A stretch of DNA of 64,000 nucleotides, from NCBI RefSeq assembly GCF_017355265.1, contig NZ_JADIJQ010000007.1, positions 49,217-113,216 on the forward strand, written 5' to 3'. Shown piece after piece: positions 8,788 through 17,607 of this stretch (the stretch's first letter is position 1; each line of letters begins with the position of its first letter). Below the pieces are notes generated by a model. It was not told the origin of the DNA, searched no databases, and saw nothing but the letters and a program-made list of their open reading frames with translations. Both the position numbers and the translations under genes were made by a program. Origin of the DNA: Tessaracoccus sp. SD287. Lineage in GTDB: Bacteria; Actinomycetota; Actinomycetes; Propionibacteriales; Propionibacteriaceae.

Positions 8788-10485
8788 TCAGGGAAGCCGC
8801 AGGTCACCGGGGTGGTGCAGCCGCCACCACAGGTGCCCGTAGCCGTCGACCGGGACGGTCAGCCGGCCACCCCGGCCCACCTGCAGCCGGGCGTCGGTCA
8901 ACAACTCGCGGGCCTCGGTGCCCTCCTCGACGCCGTCCAGGGTGACGGTGATCTCGCAGGCCTCCGGCGACAGGTTGTGCACCAGCACCGTGCTCGCCCC
9001 GGCGTCGCCCGGACGGGTCCAGGTGCAGCGGTGGGCCAGGACGGAGGCGACATCGTGGGCCAGCACCTGGCTGGCACCCATGCCCACCTCGGGCGACTCC
9101 CGGTAGCGGCGGGCCAGCAGCGAGACGAAGTTCAGCAGCGAGTCCGGGTCCTTGCGCTGGGCGGCCACGTTGACGTGCGCCGGTCCGAAGGCGCCCTCGG
9201 TGACCGGGGCCGGCAACCGTGAGGCCCGCGCGGCCGAGAAGCCACCATTCTTCTCGTCGGTCCACTGCATCGGGGTGCGCACCGCCATCCGTCCGGGCAC
9301 GGCCAGGTTCTCGCCCATGCCGATCTCCTCGCCGTAGAACAGCACGGGTGTGCCCGGCAGCGAGAACATCAGGGAGTAGATCATCCGCAGCCGACGAGGG
9401 TCGGCGTCCACCATCGGCGGCAGCCGGCGCCGCAGGCCCCGCCCGAAGAGTTGCATGTCGGGGTCGGGCCCGAACGCGGCGAAGACCTCCTGGCGTTCGT
9501 CCTCGCTGAGCTTGTCGAGGGTGAGTTCGTCGTGGTTGCGCACGAAACAGGCGAACTGGCTGTTGACGGGCAGGTCGGGACGTTGCTCCAGAGTCGCCCC
9601 GATCAGGGTGGCGTCGTTGCGGGCGAAGGCCAAGTACATCTGCTGCATCAGGACGAAGTCGAACTGCATGGTCAGTTCCTCACCGACGCCCTCGCTGCCG
9701 AAGAAGGCCAGCTGCTCCTGGTAGGGAATGTTCACCTCGCCGAGCAGGATGGCGTCGCCCCGACGGCGTCCCATGAACGCCTTGAGTTCCCGCAGGTGCT
9801 GGTGGGGGTCGCCGTAGCCCTCGGCGTCGGACTGACCGACCCCGCGGGCCGAGATCAGGTAGGGCACCGCGTCCACCCGGAAGCCGTCCAGGCCCAGTTC
9901 CATCCAGAACCCGATGATCTTGCGAATCTCGTCGCGCACCACCGGATTGGTCACGTTGAGGTCGGGCTGGTGCTTGTAGAAGTTGTGCAGGAACCACTCC
10001 TGGGTGCGCTCGTCGTACTCCCACAGCGAGTCCTCCTGGTCGGGGAAGACCACCTCGTGGGAGGTGTCCGGCGGCGGGGTGTCACGCCAGACGTAGAAGT
10101 CGCGGTACGGGTTGTCCTTGGACGAGCGGGCCGCCTTGAACCACGGGTGCTTCGCCGAGGTGTGGTTGACGACCAGGTCGGCGATGACCCGCATGCCGCG
10201 GTCCTTGGCGGTGCGGATCAACTCGACCAGGTCGCCGAAGCTGCCCAGCTTGGGGTCGACGCCGTAGAAGTCGGTGATGTCGTAGCCGTCGTCACGTTCG
10301 GCGGTGGGATAGAACGGCATCAGCCACAAACAGGTGACGCCCAGTTCGGCCAGGTAGTCGACGCGTGCCGACAGTCCGGTGAAGTCTCCGGTGCCGTCAT
10401 TGTCGGCGTCGAAGAACGTCTCGACGTCCAGGCAGTAGACCACGGCGGTCTTCCACCACATGTCTGAGGTCTCGGTCATCCGCAC
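8788..10485 (-). CDS. GH13 alpha-amylase family enzyme, trehalose synthase-like
   Basis: A 565-residue GH13 enzyme. The catalytic residues are D205 in GFRVDAVPY, E250 in LLGEVN and D319 in FVRNHDEL, and the earlier region DLVVNHTSAKHPWF is typical of trehalose synthase (maltose glucosyltransferase). The C-terminal beta domain is present. The N-terminal VVYCLDVETFFDADNDGTG differs from classical TreS, so the activity could be an alpha-glucosidase or another transglucosylation. GTG 10485 has AAGGAG 7 nt upstream; an in-frame ATG at 10479 is a less well spaced alternative. The LLM oxidoreductase gene lies 18 nt upstream, so the two probably form an operon. Confidence 0.85.
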   Translation of the reverse strand: MRMTETSDMWWKTAVVYCLDVETFFDADNDGTGDFTGLSARVDYLAELGVTCLWLMPFYPTAERDDGYDITDFYGVDPKLGSFGDLVELIRTAKDRGMRVIADLVVNHTSAKHPWFKAARSSKDNPYRDFYVWRDTPPPDTSHEVVFPDQEDSLWEYDERTQEWFLHNFYKHQPDLNVTNPVVRDEIRKIIGFWMELGLDGFRVDAVPYLISARGVGQSDAEGYGDPHQHLRELKAFMGRRRGDAILLGEVNIPYQEQLAFFGSEGVGEELTMQFDFVLMQQMYLAFARNDATLIGATLEQRPDLPVNSQFACFVRNHDELTLDKLSEDERQEVFAAFGPDPDMQLFGRGLRRRLPPMVDADPRRLRMIYSLMFSLPGTPVLFYGEEIGMGENLAVPGRMAVRTPMQWTDEKNGGFSAARASRLPAPVTEGAFGPAHVNVAAQRKDPDSLLNFVSLLARRYRESPEVGMGASQVLAHDVASVLAHRCTWTRPGDAGASTVLVHNLSPEACEITVTLDGVEEGTEARELLTDARLQVGRGGRLTVPVDGYGHLWWRLHHPGDLRLP

Positions 10486-10503
10486 GGTGGTGCTCCTTGG
10501 GGG

Positions 10504-11460
10504 TCAGGCGAGTTGGGGCAGGACCGTGGCGCCGAAGGCGTCCAGGAACGCGGACTGGTCGGTGCCGACGTGGTGCAGGTAGACGGTGCCGAAGCCGAGG
10601 TCGGCCAGGTCATGGATGCGCTGGGTGAGCAGGCCCAGGTCGCTGGAGACGAGCACCGCGCGTTGCACCTGGTCGAGGGTGACGCCCTCACGGCTGACCT
10701 CGTCAAGGCTGGCGCGGGTGAGGTCCCAGCAGGCCGGGACGCCGAACACGTTGGAACGCCACTGGTCCATGGCAATGGCCCGGGCCTCCTGTTCGGTGGG
10801 CGCCCAGGACAGGTGGATCTGCAGCACCTTGTGGTCGGCGCCGCCGGCCTCGTCCCAGGCGTCCAGCATGGCCCGCAGCGTGCTGGGGTCGGCGTTGATG
10901 GTGGCCAGCCCGTCAGCCCAGGCGGCGCCGCGGACGGCGGTGGGCACGCTCACGGCCGGCGCGATCAGCTGCGGTTTCGGGTCGGGGATCTCCCACAGCC
11001 TGGCCTCGTGGACCTCGACGAGTCCGTGGTGGGTGACGGTCTGGCCGTCCAGCAGCCGTGAGATCACCTGGACGCATTCCTCCAGGCGGCGCTGGCGGGT
11101 GTCCTTGTCGGGCCAGGGCTGGCCGGTGATGTGCTCGTTGGCGTACTCGCCCGACCCCAGCGCCGTCCAAAACCGCCCGGGGAACATTTGGCCCAGGGTG
11201 GCGATGGCATGGGCGACGATCGCGGGGTGGTAGCGCTGCCCGGGGGCGGTGACGGTGCCGAAGCTGAGGTTCGTGGTCGCCAGGGCGGCGCCGAGCCATG
11301 GCCAGGCCATCCCCGAGTGACCCTGGCGCTCGGACCACGGCTCGATGTGGTCGGAGCACATGGCCGCGGCGAAGCCAACCTGTTCGGCGCGCTGGACGTC
11401 GGCGAGCAGCTGTCGTGGCGACAGTTGCTCGTGGGAGGCGTGGAATCCGTACACGGTCAT
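10504..11460 (-). CDS. LLM class flavin-dependent oxidoreductase (TIGR03885-like)
   Basis: A 318-residue luciferase-like (beta/alpha)8 oxidoreductase. The start YGFHASHEQLSPRQLL and the AAMCSDHIEPWSERQG stretch resemble TIGR03885, a group predicted to use FMN rather than F420; this assignment is from memory of the family. GTALGSGEYANEHI is the usual LLM phosphate-binding region. It is cotranscribed with the trehalose synthase-like gene and diverges from the transaldolase-like gene. The substrate is unknown. Confidence 0.85.
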   Translation of the reverse strand: MTVYGFHASHEQLSPRQLLADVQRAEQVGFAAAMCSDHIEPWSERQGHSGMAWPWLGAALATTNLSFGTVTAPGQRYHPAIVAHAIATLGQMFPGRFWTALGSGEYANEHITGQPWPDKDTRQRRLEECVQVISRLLDGQTVTHHGLVEVHEARLWEIPDPKPQLIAPAVSVPTAVRGAAWADGLATINADPSTLRAMLDAWDEAGGADHKVLQIHLSWAPTEQEARAIAMDQWRSNVFGVPACWDLTRASLDEVSREGVTLDQVQRAVLVSSDLGLLTQRIHDLADLGFGTVYLHHVGTDQSAFLDAFGATVLPQLA

Positions 11461-11512
11461 GTCCCCTGTCTACCGGGATCCTGGGCGATCGGCAGGCGTC
11501 GGGCGGGACCTC

Positions 11513-11581
11513 TTGATCTGGCGGGGTGTCGGGCGTACCCTTGTGTACAAGACCATACAAGTGTGTATCAGGGTATACAAG
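11513..11581 (+). promoter_or_regulatory. Promoter with phased operator-like repeats
   Basis: A sigma-70-like promoter can be read as TTGATC (11513-11518), a 17-nt spacer and TACCCT (11536-11541). Directly over and after the -10 lies CTTGTGTACAAG (11540-11551), a near palindrome. Half-site-like copies then recur exactly every 10 bp: GTACAAG at 11545, ATACAAG at 11555, a degenerate GTATCAG at 11565 and ATACAAG at 11575. One-turn spacing on the same DNA face suggests cooperative binding of a repressor. The same core occurs before the GntR operon at 16163-16193. Confidence 0.6.
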
Positions 11582-11653
11582 TGGATGGTTTCCGGAGGTG
11601 CAATGGTGCCCTCGACGTCCGAGTCGTGGGCCACCTCAGGAGAGGAGACTGCC

Positions 11654-13000
11654 ATGCTCACCGTCAATCAGCCGCAGCACGCCAATGGGCGGCTGGGGCT
11701 GACCCTCACCCTCGGCGGGCTCGACCTGCAGCCGGGTCGAGGACACGAGGACGTCCTGCCCCGGGTCACGGGTCTGCCCCTGGGGTGCGAGGAGTTCGAG
11801 GTGCTGGCCTCGGGGGCGACCACCCTGATCGGCAGCGAACGCTTCCACGACGTGATCACCACCTTTGCGGTGCCCGCCGACGAGACCCCTGCCGGCTTCC
11901 GGGTCGAGGCCAGCCTGAGGGCCGGGGGTGTGCTCGAGATCGACCTGGTCCGCGACATCAGCTACGACAAGAACGGCGCAAAACGTCCGACCGGGGTCAT
12001 CTTTTCTGCCGACACCGCCAACCCCTATGAACTCGCGCCGATCGCCCCACTACTGGGCAACCTCACCTGCAACCCCGGCATCGTCTATGACATGTTCATC
12101 AACAACCCCGAGGCGAACGTCGACCACAAGTTCTCGACCCTGGACGAGGTGATGACCGAGCTCGGGACGATCCTGGGGCCGGGCTGCGACATGTCGGTGG
12201 AACTGGAGAACCCGTTCGACCCCGACTTCGACAACATCCTGGCCGAGATCGAACCGATGGAGAAGATCCTGTCGAAGTACCGGCTGGTGGTGAAGGTGCC
12301 CCACACCGGACCGGTCAATTACGAGAACTACCACCAGCTGCTGGAGGGCGACAAGAGGCTGTCGACCCGGTACACCCAGGCGTCGACCAAGGACGCCCTG
12401 TGGGGCCACAACCTGGCCTTGAAGTTGCGTGAGCACGGCTACCGGGTCAACTTCACGCTGATGTTCGAGCCCTACCAGGCGGCGCTGGCGCTGCAGGCCA
12501 AGCCGGCCTTCATCAACAGTTTCGTCCGCCACCGCCTGAAGCAGTCCGAGAAGAGCGCGCAGTTGATTGCGGCCTACCGCCAGTCCGGCGACGTCACCCA
12601 CCTGAAGAGCCTGCGCGACTTCCTGACGACCAACGACCACTTCGTCCAGGGTCAGGAGGGTGACCTGCTGGACGTGCTGGCCTACGCCGAGAACATGCTG
12701 CGCTACCGCCGTTTCGACGAGCACGAGGGCTCCGACGGGCTGGACTCCCTACGGCACAACCTGCGCCTGCTGAAGCACTGCAACCTGCCCGACACCCGCG
12801 TGATCGTGTGCAGCATGGAGGGTGACCAGAACTATCCCGACATTGACACCCTGACCGCCGATCCGGAGTTCGCCGACGTCATCGACCGCCTGGTGATCAC
12901 CGCCGAACCCGGCTACCTGGCCAGGTTCACCTCGTCGGCCCACGTGGTCTCCTACCAGCGGCGCTTCATGGGTGCCGCGGCGACGGCGGTGCGCGCCTGA
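11654..13000 (+). CDS. Transaldolase family protein
   Basis: A 448-residue protein whose second half is a transaldolase/FSA-type barrel. VVKVPHTGPVNYENY carries the expected Schiff-base lysine, and GYRVNFTLMFEPYQAALAL and INSFVRHRL match the late strands of the fold. About 130 N-terminal residues precede the barrel and I recognise no domain there. ATG 11654 has AGGAG at 11643-11647. An in-frame ATG at 11603 with GGAGG at 11594-11598 is a real alternative that adds 17 residues. The gene stands alone, with a repeat-rich promoter in front. The sugar phosphate it acts on is unknown. Confidence 0.8.
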   Translation: MLTVNQPQHANGRLGLTLTLGGLDLQPGRGHEDVLPRVTGLPLGCEEFEVLASGATTLIGSERFHDVITTFAVPADETPAGFRVEASLRAGGVLEIDLVRDISYDKNGAKRPTGVIFSADTANPYELAPIAPLLGNLTCNPGIVYDMFINNPEANVDHKFSTLDEVMTELGTILGPGCDMSVELENPFDPDFDNILAEIEPMEKILSKYRLVVKVPHTGPVNYENYHQLLEGDKRLSTRYTQASTKDALWGHNLALKLREHGYRVNFTLMFEPYQAALALQAKPAFINSFVRHRLKQSEKSAQLIAAYRQSGDVTHLKSLRDFLTTNDHFVQGQEGDLLDVLAYAENMLRYRRFDEHEGSDGLDSLRHNLRLLKHCNLPDTRVIVCSMEGDQNYPDIDTLTADPEFADVIDRLVITAEPGYLARFTSSAHVVSYQRRFMGAAATAVRA

Positions 13001-13012
13001 CCAGCCGGGTCC

Positions 13013-13936
13013 TCAGTCGCGGACGCGGACGACGATCTTGCCGCGTCCGTGACCCTCCATGCTGGCCCGGAAGGCATCGGCTGCCCGGTCCAGGGGAAAC
13101 GTCTGCGACACGGTCACCTTGACCTCGCCGCTCTCGGCCAGCGCGGCCAGGGCGGCCAGGTCCGCGGCGTCGGGGCGCACCCACATGTACAGCCCACCCA
13201 GTTCCTCGACGCTGTCGTCGACGATGGACCCGTGCCGGCCACCCGGCGCCAGGACAGCCATCGTGTCGGCCTCGGCACCGCCGACGTAGTCGACCACGAC
13301 ATCGACGCCGTCGGGAACCAGGTCACGCACCTGCGCGACCAGACCGGCACCGTAGCTGACCGGTTCGGCACCGATCTCGCGCAGGTAGTCGTGGTTCCTG
13401 GGCGAGGCGGTACCGATCACCCGAGCACCCCACGCCTTGGCGATCTGGACGGCGAAGGCACCCACACCACCGGCGGCGGCGTGCACCAGCACGGTCTCGC
13501 CCCGGCTGACGCCCAGCCGCTTGAGGGTCTGGTAGGCGCTCAGCCCGGCCAGCGGCAGCGAGGCGGCCTCGTCCCACCCCAGGGATGCGGGTTTGTGGGC
13601 TGCCGTGCGCACCGGCACGGTGATCTGCTCGGCAAAGGAGCCGCCGTGCACCCAGTCCTTGCGGCCGTAGGCGATCACCTCGTCGCCGACGGCGAACTCG
13701 GTGACGTCCAGCCCGACCGCCTCGACGACCCCGGACACGTCCCACCCGGGGATGGCGGGGAAGCTGACCTCGAGCAGGCTGTCCAGGTAGCCCGCGACGA
13801 TCTTCCAGTCAACGGGATTGACCGACGCCGAATGCACCGCGATGCGGATTTCGGCGGGGCCAACCTTGGGTGCGGGCACCTCGGTCAGGGACAGGACTTC
13901 GGGGCCACCGTAGGTGGAGTACGTGATTGCCTTCAT
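13013..13936 (-). CDS. NADP-dependent alcohol dehydrogenase/quinone oxidoreductase (MDR family)
   Basis: A 307-residue zinc-independent medium-chain reductase. The GroES-like N-terminal domain contains SASVNPVDWKIVAG, and the coenzyme site is LVHAAAGGVGAFAVQIAK near residue 150. The paired zinc-ligand cysteines of classical alcohol dehydrogenases are absent. A close paralogue lies at 22627-23556 and shares the same N-terminal phrase. It starts at ATG 13936 and converges on the transaldolase-like gene with a 12-bp gap. The substrate is unknown; family members reduce quinones or enones. Confidence 0.88.
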   Translation of the reverse strand: MKAITYSTYGGPEVLSLTEVPAPKVGPAEIRIAVHSASVNPVDWKIVAGYLDSLLEVSFPAIPGWDVSGVVEAVGLDVTEFAVGDEVIAYGRKDWVHGGSFAEQITVPVRTAAHKPASLGWDEAASLPLAGLSAYQTLKRLGVSRGETVLVHAAAGGVGAFAVQIAKAWGARVIGTASPRNHDYLREIGAEPVSYGAGLVAQVRDLVPDGVDVVVDYVGGAEADTMAVLAPGGRHGSIVDDSVEELGGLYMWVRPDAADLAALAALAESGEVKVTVSQTFPLDRAADAFRASMEGHGRGKIVVRVRD

Positions 13937-14025
13937 GGGCCAACACTAGGCCGGTGCAGCGCCCTTTTCGAGGGGCGGGCACCAGTAGTCTCGAGGGGCC
14001 CCACCACCGTTCGAAGGAAGACCAC

Positions 14026-14103
14026 GTGAGCCGTCCGCCCGCAGCCCGTCCCCCTGCCTCCCAGCCCACCGCGTCCCAGCCGGTGCCCGCCGAGGCACGC
14101 TGA
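14026..14103 (+). CDS. Possible 25-residue Pro/Ala-rich leader ORF
   Basis: A short frame starts at GTG 14026, has a GAAGGAAG stretch 5-12 nt upstream, and ends in a TGA whose final A is the first base of the peptidase ATG (TGATG, 14101-14105). The peptide is rich in Pro, Ala, Ser and Gln. The tight stop/start overlap fits a translated leader that couples to the peptidase. It could equally be a chance frame in a GC-rich gap. No homologue is recognised. Confidence 0.3.
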   Translation: MSRPPAARPPASQPTASQPVPAEAR

Positions 14104-16127
14104 TGCGCGCCGAGCACATCGAACACCTGGTCTCCCTGTCGCGTCCGGCGGTCCACCCCAGTGGTGACTGGGCCGTGGTCGCCTCGTCGCGGCCCGACCT
14201 GGCGGCCAACCGCGCCGTCGGTCAGTTGTGGCGGGTCCGGCTCGACACCGGCCGTGCCACCCGGCTGACCCGGGGCGTCGCCGACACCGCCCCGCAGTTG
14301 TCGCGCGACGGTCGCCTGATCGCCTTCGTGCGTGGTGACGCCGACGGCAAGGCGCAGGTCTTCGTCCTCGACGTCGAGGGCGGCGAGCCGGTGCAGGCCA
14401 CCGACACCGACCAGGGAGTCGGCCAGTTCGCGCTGTCGCCGGACGGGTCGCGGATCGCCTTCACCAGCCAGGTCGTCGAGCACGGACGCTACGGCTCGGT
14501 CGAGGGCATCACCGCCCGGGACGAGTCGCCGCGCCTGATCGATGAACTGGCCTACCTCGGCAATGGCCAGGGCTACACCCGTGACCGCCACGCCCACGTC
14601 TTCGTCGCCGAAACCCCCGACCTGGCCGGCGAGCCCCACTACCCCCGGGCGGCGCACCCCGAGGACGGACGCGACGGTGCATCCCCGGTCACGCCCGTGC
14701 CCGTGGTGGCACCCGCCCGGCAGTTGAGCGCCGGAAACTTTGACCACGCCAGCCCGTCATGGACGCCCGACGGGGCCCGGGTGGTGGTCACGAGCGCCCG
14801 CCACGACTCCCGCGAGCAAGACCTGCTGCGCGCCGTGGTCGAGTTCGACGCCTCGGTCACCGAACATGAACCCCAGGTCGTCGTGCCCGCCGAGGCCGGC
14901 CTGGCGATCGACAGCGTGCTGGCCACCCGGGACGGCGGCTACGCGCTGCTCGCCCGCCACATGGGCGAGACCGGACGTGACTTCGTCGCCCGCAACGCGT
15001 CGCTCTACCTGGTGGAGTCGGCCGGTGCCGCACCGCGTCGGCTGACCGACGACGAGACCATTGACCTGGGCGAGGTCGGCAGCCACCTCACCGAGACCGA
15101 GGACGGGTTCCTGGTGCAGGTGCGCACCCGCGGCCGCGTCCAGTTGGCGCGGGTCGGTCCCGAGGGGAGTCTGAAAGAACTCACCAGCGGTGACGTGGAG
15201 GTCCTGTCCCACGGCATCGGCGGCGGGCGCATCGTGGCCGTGGTCGGCAACCCGACCTCCTATGCCGAGGTGGCGCTGGTGGAGGACGGCCGGGCCCGCA
15301 TCCTGACGTCCTTCGGGGCAGCCCTGGCCGGGACCGGCCTGGCGGCACCCACCGAACACGTCTTCACCACCAGCGACGGCGGCGAGGTGCACGGCTGGGT
15401 GTGGGCACCGGAAGGTCCGGGGCCGCACCCGGTGCTGCTCAACATCCACGGCGGACCCTTCGCGCAGTACGGGGTGCGGGTCTTCGACGAGGCGCAGGTC
15501 GCCGTCGAGGCGGGCTATGCCGTGGTGCAGTGCAATCCGCGGGGCTCGGCGGGCTACGGCCAGCAGCACGGCCTGGCGATCAAAGAGGCGATGGGCACCG
15601 TTGACGCGAGCGACGTGCTGGAGTTCCTGGAAGGAGCCCTGGCGGCGCACCCCGAACTGGACGCGCAGCGGTTGGGCATCATGGGCGGGTCCTATGGCGG
15701 CTACCTGACCGCGTGGACCATCGCCCACGACCACCGCTTCGCGGCAGCCATCGTCGAGCGGGGATTCCTCGACCCGGACACGTTCATCGGCACCAGCGAC
15801 ATTGGCTGGTACTTCAGCACCGCCTACACCGGCGAGGATGCCGCCGGCCGGTTGGCGCAGAGCCCGATGGCCGTCGTCGGTCAGGTCAGTACCCCCACCC
15901 TGGTGGTGCACTCCGAGGAGGACTACCGCTGCCCCCTCGAGCAGGCCCAGCGCTACTTCTCGGCGTTGAAGCGTCAGGGCGTCGAGACACAGTTGCTGGT
16001 CTTTCCCGGTGAGAACCATGAACTCACCCGTGGCGGCAGCCCCCGGCATCGCCTCGAACGCTTCCAGCACGTGCTGGACTGGTGGGGCAAGCACCTGCCC
16101 GTCGAAGGATCCGACAGCCCGTCCTAG
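14103..16127 (+). CDS. S9 family (prolyl oligopeptidase-like) peptidase
   Basis: A 674-residue serine peptidase. The first 400 residues have the repeated short strands of a beta-propeller, for example SPDGSRIAFTSQ. The C-terminal alpha/beta-hydrolase domain carries the triad: S530 in GGSYGGY, D607 in HSEEDYRCP and H639 in GENHELTRGG. No signal peptide is seen, so it is probably a cytoplasmic acylaminoacyl- or oligopeptidase. ATG 14103 overlaps the stop of a possible leader ORF. Its product should release N-terminal residues or cleave short peptides. Confidence 0.92.
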   Translation: MRAEHIEHLVSLSRPAVHPSGDWAVVASSRPDLAANRAVGQLWRVRLDTGRATRLTRGVADTAPQLSRDGRLIAFVRGDADGKAQVFVLDVEGGEPVQATDTDQGVGQFALSPDGSRIAFTSQVVEHGRYGSVEGITARDESPRLIDELAYLGNGQGYTRDRHAHVFVAETPDLAGEPHYPRAAHPEDGRDGASPVTPVPVVAPARQLSAGNFDHASPSWTPDGARVVVTSARHDSREQDLLRAVVEFDASVTEHEPQVVVPAEAGLAIDSVLATRDGGYALLARHMGETGRDFVARNASLYLVESAGAAPRRLTDDETIDLGEVGSHLTETEDGFLVQVRTRGRVQLARVGPEGSLKELTSGDVEVLSHGIGGGRIVAVVGNPTSYAEVALVEDGRARILTSFGAALAGTGLAAPTEHVFTTSDGGEVHGWVWAPEGPGPHPVLLNIHGGPFAQYGVRVFDEAQVAVEAGYAVVQCNPRGSAGYGQQHGLAIKEAMGTVDASDVLEFLEGALAAHPELDAQRLGIMGGSYGGYLTAWTIAHDHRFAAAIVERGFLDPDTFIGTSDIGWYFSTAYTGEDAAGRLAQSPMAVVGQVSTPTLVVHSEEDYRCPLEQAQRYFSALKRQGVETQLLVFPGENHELTRGGSPRHRLERFQHVLDWWGKHLPVEGSDSPS

Positions 16128-16155
16128 GAGCTGTGGGTCGGCGCTGCTTTGTGTA

Positions 16156-16198
16156 TTGCGCTCTTGGTACAAGGTCCGTAGTCTTGTATCAAGAGCGC
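16156..16198 (+). promoter_or_regulatory. Promoter and paired operators of the GntR operon
   Basis: TTGCGC (16156-16161), a 17-nt spacer and TAGTCT (16179-16184) form a plausible promoter. Two palindromic sites, CTTGGTACAAG (16163-16173) and CTTGTATCAAG (16183-16193), are spaced exactly 20 bp apart, two helical turns. They are enclosed by a perfect 9-bp inverted repeat, GCGCTCTTG (16158-16166) with CAAGAGCGC (16190-16198). The layout predicts autoregulation by the GntR protein encoded in this operon. Confidence 0.65.
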
Positions 16199-16232
16199 GG
16201 TACACCAGTGCCGCCGAAGCGAGGAGACGGTC

Positions 16233-17123
16233 ATGGCAATAGGCGTCCTCGGCATCCTGGTGCCGGTTCTGGTGTGTGTCCTGCTGTGCGTGCTGGTGGC
16301 GCGCGCCGTCTCCCGGGTGGGTGCTCCCCTCAGACTTGGTCCCCGGCGACGATTCCTGCTCGGCGCGCTGGTGGCGGGACTGGTGGTGGGCATCGTGTTG
16401 TTCGTCCTGGGCGGCACCGTGTTCCTCTCGACGCTGGGCCTGGTCCAGATGCTCGCCCCCGGGGTGGGTGCGCTGGTCGTCCTGGTCGCCGTCATCGCGT
16501 CTCCCGGCTCGGGCGGTGCTGGCTCGCCCCGCGGCCAGGCCGAACTGTCGCGGCGCGGGTGGGCCAGCCTGGGGCCGGCCTGGCTCTACGCGGCGCCCGC
16601 CGCCGCCGCGGCCCTGATGATCTCGGCGATCGTCTTCTTCGGGGCCAGCTCCAGCGCCGACGAACAGGGTCGACAGCGCACCATCACCGTCGATGCCGGC
16701 ATCGTGGGCGCCTCGTCCAGCCCCTACCCCGGCTGGTACTACGGGCTGCCGGCCCTGGTCCTGGCGCTAGTGCTGCTGGCGGCGACCGTGCTGGCCCTGG
16801 CCCGGGTTGCCCATCACCCGCTGCGCGGCACCGCGGACGAACGTGAGGCAGCGCGCGGCTGGCGCGCCGGCCTGGCGCGGGTGGTCATGGCCGTCGGCAC
16901 CGGCAGCTTCCTGCTCTATTCCGGCGGGATGACCCTGATGGCGGGCATCACCACGTCGTCGGTGACCGGGGGTGAGGTGCTCATCGAGGACGGCCAGCCC
17001 TACGGGTGGGACGTGCCGGCGCTGGACGCACTCGGCGCGATGGAGGTCGCCGTCGGTCTGTGCGCCATCGTGGTGGGGCTGTTCCTGTGCGCGACCGCCC
17101 TCGTCACGGCGGCCCGACGATGA
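16233..17123 (+). CDS. Membrane protein of unknown function, GntR-linked
   Basis: A 296-residue protein with about six hydrophobic segments, at roughly residues 5-25, 45-70, 75-95, 120-140, 165-190 and 215-240, plus a last helix near 270-290. A moderately long external loop lies between. No catalytic or transport motif is recognised. ATG 16233 has GAGGAG upstream. The stop overlaps the GntR start as ATGA, so the two are cotranslated. YtrA-type GntR regulators often control neighbouring membrane or ABC proteins, so this may be a regulated envelope protein. Confidence 0.8.
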   Translation: MAIGVLGILVPVLVCVLLCVLVARAVSRVGAPLRLGPRRRFLLGALVAGLVVGIVLFVLGGTVFLSTLGLVQMLAPGVGALVVLVAVIASPGSGGAGSPRGQAELSRRGWASLGPAWLYAAPAAAAALMISAIVFFGASSSADEQGRQRTITVDAGIVGASSSPYPGWYYGLPALVLALVLLAATVLALARVAHHPLRGTADEREAARGWRAGLARVVMAVGTGSFLLYSGGMTLMAGITTSSVTGGEVLIEDGQPYGWDVPALDALGAMEVAVGLCAIVVGLFLCATALVTAARR

Positions 17124-17500
17124 GCGTCAGCATTCGCCTGGACGAGGACAGCCCGACCCCGACCTCCGAGCAGATCCGCCAACAGCTTCGGGCCCACATC
17201 CAGGCCGGGGCGCTGACCGAGCAGGCGCGACTTCCCTCGGTGCGCCAGCTCGCCGGCGACCTCGACGTGGCGCCCGGCACGGTGGCCAAGGCCTACGCCG
17301 CGCTGGAGGCGGACGGCCTGGTCACGACCTCACGCAGCCGCGGCACCCGGGTGGCCGCCGGCCAGGCGGTTCCCGACCTCGTCCACCGCGCGGCGCTGGC
17401 CTACGTGGCGGCCGTCCGGTCGTCCGGGGTCGACCTGCAGGAGGCGACGGCGGCGGTGGCCCGGGCGTGGGCAGAGAAGGGACCTGAGGTCGATCGTTGA
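17120..17500 (+). CDS. GntR family transcriptional regulator, short YtrA-type
   Basis: A 126-residue repressor with a winged helix at residues about 12-80, including ARLPSVRQLAGDLDVAPGTV and TSRSRGTRV, then a short dimerisation tail without a ligand-binding UTRA or FCD domain. That length marks the YtrA subgroup. It begins at ATG 17120, overlapping the membrane gene stop. The paired palindromes at 16163-16193 are its likely sites, and the related repeats at 11540-11581 are possible remote targets. Its stop codon lies inside a TTGACA that may be the -35 of the next promoter. Confidence 0.88.
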   Translation: MSVSIRLDEDSPTPTSEQIRQQLRAHIQAGALTEQARLPSVRQLAGDLDVAPGTVAKAYAALEADGLVTTSRSRGTRVAAGQAVPDLVHRAALAYVAAVRSSGVDLQEATAAVARAWAEKGPEVDR

Positions 17501-17589
17501 CAGGGTGCGATGGGCCACATTCTGTGCGATCGGTGGTATTGGCGGCCCATTGTCGTCAGGATGGGAAGAGCAGCGACAAGGACGTCGCT
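17497..17589 (+). promoter_or_regulatory. Candidate promoter/operator region of the FGGY kinase gene
   Basis: TTGACA (17497-17502) is followed after 17 nt by TTCTGT, a poor -10. GTGCGAT is repeated at 17505-17511 and 17524-17530, and AGCGAC/GTCGCT forms an inverted repeat at 17572-17589. These may be sites for a sugar-responsive regulator. The evidence is pattern only. Confidence 0.35.
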
Positions 17590-17607
17590 CCCGTTGAGAG
17601 GTGAGCC

